The position numbers and the translations under genes were made by a program. Below, one piece after another: positions 31,906 to 41,212 of a stretch of 61,453 bases of DNA; position 1 is the first letter of the stretch; every line of letters starts with the position of its first letter. The DNA comes from an uncultured Lachnospiraceae bacterium. GTDB taxonomy: Bacteria > Bacillota > Clostridia > Lachnospirales > Lachnospiraceae. The notes under the pieces are model-generated. The model had not been told where the DNA came from. It saw only the letters and a list, made by a program, of their open reading frames with translations, and searched no databases. The stretch lies in contig CAJTVQ010000023.1 in assembly GCA_910579935.1 (NCBI GenBank), forward strand, positions 1-61,453, read 5' to 3'.

Positions 31906-33627
31906 TCACACCGTAGTAGTTCCTGCAATGATCTGAAACGCCCGCGCCACATTCAGACGCCCAAATCCCCATGACTGGTCCGGATAAATAATATTCGGAT
32001 CTCTTGCCGCTCCCCGTATAAAGTACGCCTTCACTTCCACACTCTGTGCAAGCACATCATTGCCTTCCACCACCGCCCACTGCATGAACTGGGCCGCCGC
32101 TCCTACCGTGAGTGCCACTGCCATGCTGGAGCCGCTCCTGTTTCCCAGCGCTGTGGAAACATCCACTCCCGGCGCCGCAAAATCAGGCTTTATCGCTCCG
32201 TTTCGTACAAATCCCCTGCTGGAATCAATATAGAAGCTATTATTGGCCGCATTATAAGCCGAAGGCGTAATGACGCTTCTCGCCATGGAAGGAACCGTCA
32301 GTGTCATATACGGTGACGATCTCAAAAAGTAAGTCTCGGAATGAAGGAACTGTGTAATCGGAAGCCACATATTGAAATTGCCGTATTCTGCTTCGCCCTG
32401 CGTTTCCACAAAAAAGGTCCACACCCCTGCCGTCGGCATAATAAAGCGCAGCACGATCAGTTCATCTCCGGACCCCTGCTCCACCAGGACATGATCCACG
32501 GCGATCCGCGTCTTTTCATATACAAACGTATAATTCCGCGTCTCCCTGCTCCTGAAATCTATGGTGGGAATCGTTTCCCCACCCGGCGAACGGATGGAAA
32601 GGCTCGTAATATGCGGTCTCGTTCCCCATAACTCCATCAGAAAGCCCAGCTCGCCCTCTCCGACCCGCATTTCCACCGTCTGTTCTACCGTGGGGGAACT
32701 CATCGTAAACTGGCTGTTGAAATGATGTCTTGCATTGCCTTCATTTCCTGCCGGAACAATGACCACCCGGTTCCTTTTTTCCGCAACACGGCTTAAATAG
32801 CGGGAAAGAACAGAACTTCCCGCATGGTCGCCCCAGTTGGTTCCCATTCCGATACAGATGATCACCGGTCTCTTCCCCACTCTGGCCAGCTGATCCAGGT
32901 ATTTGACCGCCATACCGATATCCGCATCACTATATGCAGGCACCCCTTCAGGAATCATATAATAATCCTTCAGGTACTGCTTTCCTTCCCGGCATTTCAC
33001 CATCACAATATCCGCCTCGGGAGCGGCGCCCAGAAAATATTCCCCGTAAGTAGTGCTTTTTCCGGCTGCCGCGCTGGCCATTGCCGTCCCGTGTCCATCC
33101 TCATCCGTAGAGGGTACGATGGATAACGGATCGTCACTTCTCAGTGCTTCGTTAATCTGTTCATTTGTGTATTCCGTACCGATATCAAACCCTTCCGGAG
33201 GCGTGCCATCCTGAATCGTCTGATCCCATATGGACAGGATTCTGGAAGTACCGTCTTCCCTTCTGAATACATCCATATCATAACGGATTCCCGTATCCAC
33301 AAACCCCACAATAACACCTCTTCCCGTCAGGGACAGCGGCGGACGCTGTACCTGCAGGATGCCCGAATTCGTCAGATTCTGCGCATTGAAACCGCCGCCC
33401 GTTCCGTTCTCATCCTGCATCAATCCATACAGTTTCGGAATGGAATTGTAAATATACCGGCTGACACTGATATCGCGCGGTTCTCTTGGGAGAAAATACA
33501 GAATGGAAAACTGGTCATCCAACTGGAATACACAGTAATTCATTCCTGCCACATCCCCTTCCGCCAATATATAGTCTACCATTATCTCCGTATAATCATT
33601 GGACAATGCCTGTTCTCTGCAAGACAA
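31906..33627 (-). CDS. S8 subtilase, Csp-like, without signal peptide
   Basis: The 573-residue subtilisin-like protease has an intact triad: D111 (VGFVDTGIRYD), H179 (DEDGHGTAMAS) and S501 (GSSMA). A large beta-domain is inserted between His and Ser (about 310-450), as in the clostridial Csp germination proteases, which also lack classical export signals. Spore-germination function is only inferred. It starts with TTG at 33627, supported by a G-rich site upstream and an in-frame stop just before. It follows clpX by 46 bases. Confidence 0.82.
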   Translation of the reverse strand: MSCREQALSNDYTEIMVDYILAEGDVAGMNYCVFQLDDQFSILYFLPREPRDISVSRYIYNSIPKLYGLMQDENGTGGGFNAQNLTNSGILQVQRPPLSLTGRGVIVGFVDTGIRYDMDVFRREDGTSRILSIWDQTIQDGTPPEGFDIGTEYTNEQINEALRSDDPLSIVPSTDEDGHGTAMASAAAGKSTTYGEYFLGAAPEADIVMVKCREGKQYLKDYYMIPEGVPAYSDADIGMAVKYLDQLARVGKRPVIICIGMGTNWGDHAGSSVLSRYLSRVAEKRNRVVIVPAGNEGNARHHFNSQFTMSSPTVEQTVEMRVGEGELGFLMELWGTRPHITSLSIRSPGGETIPTIDFRSRETRNYTFVYEKTRIAVDHVLVEQGSGDELIVLRFIMPTAGVWTFFVETQGEAEYGNFNMWLPITQFLHSETYFLRSSPYMTLTVPSMARSVITPSAYNAANNSFYIDSSRGFVRNGAIKPDFAAPGVDVSTALGNRSGSSMAVALTVGAAAQFMQWAVVEGNDVLAQSVEVKAYFIRGAARDPNIIYPDQSWGFGRLNVARAFQIIAGTTTV

Positions 33628-33673
33628 ATATCATCCCCGCCTTATGCAACACACATTTTCTCTATTATATGCC

Positions 33674-35290
33674 CTATCCCTCTATAGTGTTCAGACGTTC
33701 GGGAGCATCCAGGCTGCCGCTGCGGATATCGATAATAGGCCCGCCTGTATTTTCAATATATTCCTTCGTGATCGTCACCCTGCCAATATTGTCATCCTTT
33801 GGAATCTCATACATGATATCCAGCATGAATTCCTCAATGATGGCGCGCAGCGCCCTCGCTCCCGTATCCTTCTCCAATGCCTTATCCGCAATGGCCTCCA
33901 ATGCGCCTTCATCAAATTCCAGTTTCACTTCATCCAGTTCCAACAGCTTCTGATACTGTTTCAGGATTGCGTTTTTCGGCTCCTTCAATATCTTGACCAT
34001 CATTTCCTTCGACAAACCCTCCAGGGTGCAGATAATCGGCAGACGCCCAAGGAATTCGGGAATCATGCCGAATTTCCGGATATCCTCCACGGTCACTTTA
34101 TTTAAGATATTCTTATCTTTGTCATACTTGTCCTTCAGTTCCGCCCCATAACCGATGGAAGTCCCCTTATTCAGCCGCTGCTTAATAATCTCTTCCAAAT
34201 CAGGAAACGCACCGCCGCAGATAAACAAAATGTTCTTTGTATTAATGGTCGTCAGCGGCACCATGGCGTTTTTACTGTTGGCGCCTACCGGCACCTCCAC
34301 CTCGGCGCCCTCCAACAGTTTCAGCATCCCCTGCTGTACCGATTCCCCGCTGACATCTCTGGCATTGGCATTTCTTTTCTTGGCGATCTTATCGATTTCG
34401 TCGATAAAGATAATCCCTCTCTCTGCCTTCTCCGCATCATTTTCCGCCGCCGCCAAAAGCTTGGAAACCACACTCTCGATATCGTCACCGATATAACCGG
34501 CTTCCGTCAGCGAAGTCGCGTCCGCAATAGCCAGCGGTACATCCAAAAGCCTTGCCAAGGTCTTCACTAAATAAGTCTTACCGCTTCCGGTAGGCCCAAT
34601 CATCAGAATATTGGACTTTTCAATTTCAATCTCATCCATTGTCCCGGTTGCCACGCGCTTATAATGATTATAAACCGCTACGGAAATGATTTTCTTCGCC
34701 TTCTCCTGTCCCACCACATATTCATCCAGCTGTGCCTTGATCTTGTGGGGAGCCGGGATATTCCTGATATCCAGCACCGGTTCCGTCTTTTCCTTTGGTT
34801 TCTTTTTCTTCAGTCTCTGCTTATTGGGAATCCCTCCCTCGCCCTGCAGATCCGACAGATTCACAAAGCTGATATTGGGAAATCCCTGCCCTTTATTAAA
34901 TTTATCCAATTCATCATTCCAGTTAATATTCCCAAGCATTCCCTGATAATCAAACTGGCTGACCGTATCCATCGTCTTATGCATACAGTCGCTGCATACC
35001 GATATATTGTTCGGAAGCTTGAACATCTTCCCTGCCTTGCTTTCCGGCCGTCGGCAGATAAAGCATACATCCTCGTACTCGCTCTCTTTCTTCTTCCCGT
35101 CTCCGCCTTTCACCTTCCCCGGTGCCGTGCCTTCCTTTTCTGCCGTTCCGGTCAGACTCTCCGCCGCCGAAGCTTCATGACTCCCTTCCGTCTCTTCCTC
35201 GTAGTCATCCTCACTGACTTCTCCGCTTTCCAGGTTCATTTCCTCCCCTTGAAATTCTTCATCAAAGTCTTTATTGTCAAAATCGCCCAT
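33674..35290 (-). CDS. clpX: ClpX-type AAA+ unfoldase with extended acidic N-terminus
   Basis: The 538-residue protein carries a zinc finger (C76-x2-C79 ... C99-x2-C102), Walker A GPTGSGKT, Walker B IIFIDEIDKI and the C-terminal ClpX lid domain (EFLGRLPIICTLE). It is about 110 residues longer than typical ClpX: residues 1-72 are acidic and disordered, and a basic linker rich in KKK follows the zinc finger. The ClpP-docking loop reads SIGYGA instead of the usual IGFGA. No clpP is adjacent, so it may be a second, specialised ClpX. Confidence 0.88.
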   Translation of the reverse strand: MGDFDNKDFDEEFQGEEMNLESGEVSEDDYEEETEGSHEASAAESLTGTAEKEGTAPGKVKGGDGKKKESEYEDVCFICRRPESKAGKMFKLPNNISVCSDCMHKTMDTVSQFDYQGMLGNINWNDELDKFNKGQGFPNISFVNLSDLQGEGGIPNKQRLKKKKPKEKTEPVLDIRNIPAPHKIKAQLDEYVVGQEKAKKIISVAVYNHYKRVATGTMDEIEIEKSNILMIGPTGSGKTYLVKTLARLLDVPLAIADATSLTEAGYIGDDIESVVSKLLAAAENDAEKAERGIIFIDEIDKIAKKRNANARDVSGESVQQGMLKLLEGAEVEVPVGANSKNAMVPLTTINTKNILFICGGAFPDLEEIIKQRLNKGTSIGYGAELKDKYDKDKNILNKVTVEDIRKFGMIPEFLGRLPIICTLEGLSKEMMVKILKEPKNAILKQYQKLLELDEVKLEFDEGALEAIADKALEKDTGARALRAIIEEFMLDIMYEIPKDDNIGRVTITKEYIENTGGPIIDIRSGSLDAPERLNTIEG

Positions 35291-35360
35291 CCTTCTACCA
35301 TATCCTTCCCTGCCCGCAAAATTGTCATCTTCCGACCTTGTAACGGACTATGCTCCTTTC

Positions 35361-35389
35361 ATTATAATGCATGATAAATTGATACACAA
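35361..35389 (-). promoter_or_regulatory. promoter of clpX-csp
   Basis: TTGTGT and TATAAT are 17 bases apart on the minus strand, about 70 bases before the clpX start. Confidence 0.65.
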
Positions 35390-35458
35390 GTGAACATTTT
35401 CTAAACTATATCCGGCGCTGTGTACCTGCACAATACCATTTATTGCTCACAACTAAAC

Positions 35459-35477
35459 GGGAGGGGCAACCCCTCCC
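35459..35477 (-). terminator. terminator after the HtrA gene
   Basis: GGGAGGGG and CCCCTCCC form an 8-bp GC-only stem with a 3-base loop just after the stop codon; the T-run is weak (GTTTAGTTG). Confidence 0.6.
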
Positions 35478-35486
35478 AAAAGTCTT

Positions 35487-37169
35487 TTATTCCATCCTCC
35501 TTCCCAGCGTAACCGAAACCGTCTTGCTCTCCCAGCCGTTCGGGCTGCCCTGCATGATGGTTACGTCCACGGTATCTCCTACTGAATAATATTCCATCAC
35601 CCGGAGCAAATCCTCTGAACTGTTGATCTTATTGCCGTCAAATTCCGTAATGATGTTTCCTTTTACAATGCCTGCCGCTTCTGCGCCTGTGCCTTCAAAT
35701 ACCTGTGATACATAGACGCCTTTCGGCATACCGTAAGCTTCTGCCATTTCGTCCACTACCGTCAGCGGGGAAATGCCGAGATAGCCTTTGTTGTCCTCTG
35801 ACACTTTTGCTCTTGTTTCACGCAGCATCAGGTCTTCTATGATCGGTTTTGCCGCGGAAATCGGAATGGCATAGCCCATCCCCTCTACTGCGGAACCTCC
35901 TATTTTGTTGGAATTGATCCCGATCACTTCGCCTCTCATGTTCAGCAGCGCTCCACCTGAATTACCCGGATTGATCGCTGCATCGGTCTGAATAAACGTT
36001 GCTCCGTCTTCCGTATCGGTCCTGATCTCCCCACTGCTGGATAAGTCAATGACCCTGTCCAGTGCACTGATAACACCCACGGTCACGGACTGGCCGTATC
36101 CCAGGGCATTCCCGATGGCAATCGCCGGTTCTCCTACGGTCAGACTGTCGGAATCACCCAGCGTCGCAATGGCAATGGCATCTCTTGTCACGGCATCTAC
36201 TTCTTCCAAAGGAACAGCAATAACCGCTAAATCCATCTCCGGATCGGAACCTTTCATCTGTGCCTCCGTTTCCGTGCCGTCCACAAACTGAACCACTAAT
36301 TTATCAGCATCCTCTATGACGTGATAATTGGAGACGATCAGCAGTTCTGTATCGCTTTCCCCTACAATGATGCCGGAACCGGCCGCCGTGGACTCACTTT
36401 CCAGTGTCTGCCCGAAATAGGACATTCTCTGTGTATAAGTGTTATTAATGGAAACGATCGCCGGCATTACTTCTGCTGCCACATTGCTGACATCCATCAC
36501 CACTGCCTGACTCTGCCCGGCTGTGCCTGTCACGCCTGTCAGATTGTCCGCAGTCTTATCTATGCTTTCTGCCGTTTCCTTCGTACTGTCGGCAATCCCT
36601 TTTGCAGTTTCGGTCACACTGCCTTCCTGCTGTACTTCCGCTTCCTGCCGTCCGGCCCTGTCGCTCAAAGCTCCCGTCACGGATTCTACCGCAAAGAACC
36701 CGAGACCGGCACAAATACCAAAAAACAATCCAAGGCTGACTGCCGCCAGGGCTTTCTTCCAAAAAACGTTTCCGCCTTTTTCTTTCTTCTCTTTTTTCTG
36801 TACCTTATTGGCAGTATTCATCTGATAATTATTTCCGGCCGCATAACCGGTTCCATACTGATTTCCCGCACCGGTTCCGTATCCGCTCCCTGTCTGGTTT
36901 CCAAACTGGCTCCCCGCCTGATATGCGCCTCCGTAGCTGCCATAATGATGATTAACGGCTCCTTCCGTTCCAATCCTCCCCGCACTTCCTGCATTAACAT
37001 TATTGCCCTGATTTCCTGCACTGCTTTCCGCCCTGGAGCCTTCACTTCCGCTGCCGTAACCGGAAGTATTCGCTCCGCTGAACCTGCCGCTCTCCGCGTT
37101 TACCTCTCTTGCCGTACCGTCCGCTGCATTCTTGTCGTCATAATCATTCGGATAATTATTCCCATACAT
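35487..37169 (-). CDS. htrA: HtrA/DegP-type membrane-anchored serine protease
   Basis: ATG at 37169 was chosen because GAGG lies 8 bases upstream. The 560-residue protein has a cytoplasmic Gly/Asn/Tyr/Ser-rich tail of about 125 residues, one membrane helix (about 135-160), a trypsin-like domain with the triad SNYHVIED, DPEMDLAVI and NPGNSGGALLN, and one PDZ domain (KGYLGISPLTVVDE ... EGTGAEAAGIVKGNII). HtrA proteins degrade or refold misfolded surface proteins. The long tail is unusual in length but similar in composition to that of the hypothetical protein at 17809. Confidence 0.92.
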   Translation of the reverse strand: MYGNNYPNDYDDKNAADGTAREVNAESGRFSGANTSGYGSGSEGSRAESSAGNQGNNVNAGSAGRIGTEGAVNHHYGSYGGAYQAGSQFGNQTGSGYGTGAGNQYGTGYAAGNNYQMNTANKVQKKEKKEKGGNVFWKKALAAVSLGLFFGICAGLGFFAVESVTGALSDRAGRQEAEVQQEGSVTETAKGIADSTKETAESIDKTADNLTGVTGTAGQSQAVVMDVSNVAAEVMPAIVSINNTYTQRMSYFGQTLESESTAAGSGIIVGESDTELLIVSNYHVIEDADKLVVQFVDGTETEAQMKGSDPEMDLAVIAVPLEEVDAVTRDAIAIATLGDSDSLTVGEPAIAIGNALGYGQSVTVGVISALDRVIDLSSSGEIRTDTEDGATFIQTDAAINPGNSGGALLNMRGEVIGINSNKIGGSAVEGMGYAIPISAAKPIIEDLMLRETRAKVSEDNKGYLGISPLTVVDEMAEAYGMPKGVYVSQVFEGTGAEAAGIVKGNIITEFDGNKINSSEDLLRVMEYYSVGDTVDVTIMQGSPNGWESKTVSVTLGRRME

Positions 37170-37316
37170 AGCCATTACCTCTTTCCCATATAATCTTATC
37201 TTTCCTACGGGGGGCCTCACTGCCGGACCTCCGTCCCTTCATCTGTTGCTTAACTTTTAAACATAGTATAAAAACGAAATGTGACCGTTTTGTGATAAAA
37301 GTATGCGTTTTTTGTT

Positions 37317-37374
37317 AAAACAGCATCAGTCCTTCCTGACAGAACTTCCTGTCAGGCCGGACTGATGCTGTTTT
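37317..37374 (-). terminator. terminator of the rhamnosyltransferase-like gene
   Basis: AAAACAGCATCAGTCC pairs with GGACTGATGCTGTTTT, enclosing a second stem CCTGACAG/CTGTCAGG. It lies just past the stop codon and marks the end of the polysaccharide region. Confidence 0.8.
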
Positions 37375-37379
37375 CCCCG

Positions 37380-38384
37380 TCATCTCTCTTCTTCCGATTT
37401 TCCATAGCCCTTCGCGGCATCTATTTTCTCGCTGGACCGTATGCGTCCCGTCTGTTCCCAATATGTCTTGTTCATGGTGCATCTCATCACTATTCTGTGA
37501 GGAAGGCTTTTATAATGCTTTCCCAACACATATCCCGCATATTTGCATACAGTTCCTATGTACAGTTTCGGAATCATCCTCTTCTTTTTCGACTGCCACA
37601 GATGGGCTGATGTGGCTTTCAATAGCTGAACCCCCTCTCCCTCTGAAGACAGTTTTGCAAACACCTCCGGATGATCGGCCTGTGAAACCCCCATGTCAAA
37701 ATTACGGTGAAACTGCTGGGAAAAGGAATAATTGTGTGAATGGATGACCCGTGCATCCGCCGCATATGCAATTTTATATCCTGCCTGAACAGCCGCAGCA
37801 GCGTATATCATATCCTCATTAAAAATCGTATGCTTAATGAACCCTCCCAATTCATCGTAAATTTTCCGATCGTATGCCGCACATACATTGGAACAGAAAT
37901 AAGTCTTAATTCCGAGTTCGTGAAGATCCTCCCGCGTTTTCAGCCTGCCCTCTTCCGGATAATTAAACACTCGTGTATAACGTTCTATCTCATTGCAGTC
38001 CTCCGCCGCCAGCTGTCTGGCATAGGATACGGCAGCCCCGTCATTTTCCAGCGGCTTTATAAGTTGTTCCAGTAAATGTTCGTCTTCCGGAACGGCATCC
38101 TGTGTCATCATTACAAAAACGGAAGCCTCCGACTTCTGTACCCCCTTCTTTCGCGTACCTCCATGATTGAATTCCCGCTTTGATAAATGGGTCACATAAA
38201 CGTTCCGGTACTTCTCCAAAAAAGAAGTCCCGTATATCAGCCGTTCAAAATACTTCTGTTCCGTATTCAGCAGAATGATGCGGTTCACCGGCACCGTCTG
38301 TTTCTCCAGCCTTTCGATTAAAGTTAAAAAACTCTTGTCCGGCTTATAAACCGGTATAATGATGTCTATTTTTTTCACAGTCAC
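37380..38384 (-). CDS. GT2 glycosyltransferase, rhamnosyltransferase-like
   Basis: The 334-residue cytoplasmic GT-A protein shows IIIPVYKPDKSF, FNHGGTRKKG (a motif of RfbF-type rhamnosyltransferases), MMTQDAVPED, SNVCAAYDRKIYDELGGF and FNEDMIYAA. It probably adds rhamnose from dTDP-rhamnose, consistent with rfbABC nearby. Two GTG codons are possible starts; the first is used here. Confidence 0.82.
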   Translation of the reverse strand: MTVKKIDIIIPVYKPDKSFLTLIERLEKQTVPVNRIILLNTEQKYFERLIYGTSFLEKYRNVYVTHLSKREFNHGGTRKKGVQKSEASVFVMMTQDAVPEDEHLLEQLIKPLENDGAAVSYARQLAAEDCNEIERYTRVFNYPEEGRLKTREDLHELGIKTYFCSNVCAAYDRKIYDELGGFIKHTIFNEDMIYAAAAVQAGYKIAYAADARVIHSHNYSFSQQFHRNFDMGVSQADHPEVFAKLSSEGEGVQLLKATSAHLWQSKKKRMIPKLYIGTVCKYAGYVLGKHYKSLPHRIVMRCTMNKTYWEQTGRIRSSEKIDAAKGYGKSEEER

Positions 38385-38402
38385 ACTTCCTTTGATCTCA
38401 AA

Positions 38403-38431
38403 GTAAAAGGACCCGCAGCAGGCCCTTTTAC
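38403..38431 (-). terminator. inverted repeat between LCP and GT2 genes
   Basis: GTAAAAGG and CCTTTTAC flank a GC-rich loop; on the minus strand it follows the LCP stop. It may partly end the transcript. Confidence 0.5.
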
Positions 38432-38458
38432 CTTCACTTCACGCATTTATTCAACTGA

Positions 38459-39673
38459 CTATTTTAAATAAGGGCTTGTATCACTCTTGATCTTCTCACT
38501 GTAAGTCTGCACATCCGAAGAAGCCGTATAGTTCTCATTAAACAGGAAATTGTGCAGCCACTCCACATTTTCCTTTAAATCCACCGGTATGACACAGCTT
38601 CCTTTCGAACCGATCGTCCCTGTCGTACGGTACTGTTCATTCGGAAAACCTGCCTGATCCACAATGTTGTAACTGCCGATATTCCCTAACAGTTCCACGA
38701 TTTCCGATAAATCCAGGGATGTATATATTTCATTGAATACATTATTGGCAATTTCGTTCAATGTTGCAGGGGAAGCCTTCTTCGCTTCATCCGCTACCGC
38801 CATGAGCACCTCTCTCTGACGCTCCGTCCGCTTAAAGTCATCACCCGCCGTATAACGGATCCGGCAATAAGCAGTAGCCTGCAGGCCGGTCAGTCTTTGA
38901 TATCCCGTCTGTGTCAGCTCTTTATACTCCCGCTTCAGATCCTGCGCCATCGTAAACTGGTAACTGTTCAGATGATGTATTTCCGCTTCATCCACATCGA
39001 TCATAACACCGCCCAAGGCATCTATCGTGTCCGCCAGTCCTGCAAAGCCAACGGTTACGAAATCCGTGATGTTCATATCCAGATTCATATTCAGCATACT
39101 GATTGCCATTTCCGGCCCGCCTTTTGCATATGCTGCGTTGCATTTATTATAAGAATCGTTGCTCAGATTCAGATACGTATCACGATACACCGATACCAGC
39201 TTGCACTCTCCCGTATCCAGATTGATGGACGCGATCATAATGGTATCGCTTCTGGTATTCTTCGCCAGCGCCCCCGTAGTAGAATCCACCCCGAACAGGG
39301 CTATATTGCGGTAACCCTTCATCTTTGTCGTCTCTTCCCGCTCTTTCACTTCGGGATTGATGACGATATCTTCTTCCTTCATATCGTGTTTCCCTACTTT
39401 TCCGCCCTGCACGACTCCGTAAAGGATGAACACCATAATCAGAAGCACAAATATTTCCACAATAAACAAAATGATTTTATTTCTTTTTTTTCTTGCTTTC
39501 TCTCTCGCCGATACTTTTTTACCCGCTTCACCTTTTGAATGCTTATTTGAACCGGTTCCAGCCTCCGATGTCTTCGCTTTATGTGATGTTTTTCCTGTAT
39601 TCGAAGCTTTTGGGGATTTCACCCCTCCGCTGTCTTTTTTCTTTTTGGAATTCTCAGCCATAATAATACCCAT
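38459..39673 (-). CDS. LytR-CpsA-Psr (LCP) family cell-wall polymer ligase
   Basis: The 404-residue protein has a basic Lys/Ser-rich cytoplasmic tail (1-60), one membrane helix (about 65-90) and an external LCP domain (NIALFGVDSTTGAL, RSDTIMIASIN, VSVYRDTYL, CRIRYTAGDDFKRTERQREVL). LCP enzymes transfer polymers from undecaprenyl pyrophosphate to peptidoglycan. It lies 23 bases after the sugar transferase gene, in one transcript. Start may be ATG 39673 or 39661. Confidence 0.9.
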   Translation of the reverse strand: MGIIMAENSKKKKDSGGVKSPKASNTGKTSHKAKTSEAGTGSNKHSKGEAGKKVSAREKARKKRNKIILFIVEIFVLLIMVFILYGVVQGGKVGKHDMKEEDIVINPEVKEREETTKMKGYRNIALFGVDSTTGALAKNTRSDTIMIASINLDTGECKLVSVYRDTYLNLSNDSYNKCNAAYAKGGPEMAISMLNMNLDMNITDFVTVGFAGLADTIDALGGVMIDVDEAEIHHLNSYQFTMAQDLKREYKELTQTGYQRLTGLQATAYCRIRYTAGDDFKRTERQREVLMAVADEAKKASPATLNEIANNVFNEIYTSLDLSEIVELLGNIGSYNIVDQAGFPNEQYRTTGTIGSKGSCVIPVDLKENVEWLHNFLFNENYTASSDVQTYSEKIKSDTSPYLK

Positions 39674-39696
39674 GCCCTTTCACAACCTGCAGATTT

Positions 39697-41106
39697 CTAA
39701 TATGCATTTTTATTAATGAACCCTTTAAATATTGTCAGGAACATAATCTTGAAATCCATACTCATGGTCCAGTTTTCAATATAAAAAATATCATATTCTA
39801 TTCTCTTGCGTATCGATGTATCTCCCCGGTACCCGTTAATCTGTGCCCAGCCGGTAAGCCCCGGACGTACCTGATGCTTGATCATGTAACGGGGAACCTC
39901 TTCTTTAAATTTTTCCACAAACAAAGGCCGCTCCGGTCTCGGTCCCACCAGACTCATCTCCCCCACCAGTATGTTAAAAAACTGGGGCAGTTCGTCCAGA
40001 CTGGTTTTCCGCAGAATTTTACCGACTCTCGTCACCCTTGGATCATCCTTCACCGTCCATGCCTTCTGCTCCTGTGACGGCTTTTGAAGTTCCATGGTAC
40101 GGAACTTATACATCTGAAACGGTTTGTTATGCAGCCCGACCCGCTCCTGCTTAAAAATGATCGGTCCGGGACTGGTACATTTTACCAGAACCGCCGTGAT
40201 CAGCATGATCGGCGATGCAACGATAATTCCGAAAAGGGAACCTGCAATGTCCACTGCCCGCTTTGCTACCCAGTTCAGCGTATTCGTAAGCGGTACATAG
40301 CGGATGTTGATAACCGGCAGCCCCATCAAATCCTCTGTATACGGCCTGCTTGGCACCAGACTGTTATAATCCGGTATGAACTTTGTATGGACACCGGATT
40401 TTTCGCACAGATCCACTATGTGCTCCAAACGGTTATAATCCTCCAAAGCCAGCGTAACCGCTATCTCGTCCAATTTGTTTTCCGGAAGGATATAGAGCAG
40501 GTTCTCTATCCTTCCCAATACTTTCACTCCCTTATATAATGTGCCGCCCGGCACCCTGTCATCCAAAATTCCTCTTACCACATATCCCCATTGCGGATTC
40601 GCATTGATTCTTGTAATGTATTCTTCTGCTGCACGGGAATAACCCACCAAAAGTACATACTTAAGATTATACCCATTTTTGCGGAAATATTGCAATGCGT
40701 TCCGGATCAAAGTTTTGGATAAAGATGTCATTACAATATTGATCACATAGAACATGCCCACCAGCATACGGGAAAAGTTTTCTATCTTCAGGGCGAACAA
40801 AACCACCATGAACAGCATGATGCCTGCCGTGTTCACGGTAATGATGCTGGCTATCTCATGCTTCCTGCGGGTTGTCCGCTTCGGCGTGTACATATTGAAA
40901 AAATAATTCAGCAGTATATATCCCGGCACAATATAATAAAGCGCACTAAAATATATCTCCGTAGACAGAGCCGTTACGCCCGGCTCTGTATCCGCAAAGG
41001 GGGTCTCGAACTTTATCAACCATGCCAGCAAATAGGAAAGCGCAATGACAACCGCATCCACCAGCAGGTGTAATCTATTAAAAAGCTTTTGGTTATCCTT
41101 TATCAT
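39697..41106 (-). CDS. undecaprenyl-phosphate sugar-1-phosphate transferase (WbaP/CpsE type)
   Basis: The 469-residue protein has four membrane helices (10-135), a nucleotide-binding-like middle domain (KYVLLVGYSRAAEEYI) and the C-terminal bacterial sugar transferase domain (KRAVDIAGSLFGIIVASPI; FKQERVGLHNKPFQMYKFRTM; KTSLDELPQFFNILVGEMSL; VGPRPERP; RPGLTGWAQING). It places the first sugar phosphate on the lipid carrier, which starts polysaccharide assembly. It has its own promoter at 41137-41165. Confidence 0.92.
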   Translation of the reverse strand: MIKDNQKLFNRLHLLVDAVVIALSYLLAWLIKFETPFADTEPGVTALSTEIYFSALYYIVPGYILLNYFFNMYTPKRTTRRKHEIASIITVNTAGIMLFMVVLFALKIENFSRMLVGMFYVINIVMTSLSKTLIRNALQYFRKNGYNLKYVLLVGYSRAAEEYITRINANPQWGYVVRGILDDRVPGGTLYKGVKVLGRIENLLYILPENKLDEIAVTLALEDYNRLEHIVDLCEKSGVHTKFIPDYNSLVPSRPYTEDLMGLPVINIRYVPLTNTLNWVAKRAVDIAGSLFGIIVASPIMLITAVLVKCTSPGPIIFKQERVGLHNKPFQMYKFRTMELQKPSQEQKAWTVKDDPRVTRVGKILRKTSLDELPQFFNILVGEMSLVGPRPERPLFVEKFKEEVPRYMIKHQVRPGLTGWAQINGYRGDTSIRKRIEYDIFYIENWTMSMDFKIMFLTIFKGFINKNAY

Positions 41107-41136
41107 AGTTTCACCAGTTTTCCTATACTGTCTAGT

Positions 41137-41165
41137 ATTTTACAATATTATACAGGAAAGTACAA
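41137..41165 (-). promoter_or_regulatory. promoter of the sugar transferase-LCP operon
   Basis: TTGTAC and TAAAAT are 17 bases apart on the minus strand, about 30 bases before the ATG. Confidence 0.6.
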
Positions 41166-41212
41166 CTTAAATTTCCATAAATACACAGAAAACCATTTCT
41201 GCTTCTGTAACT

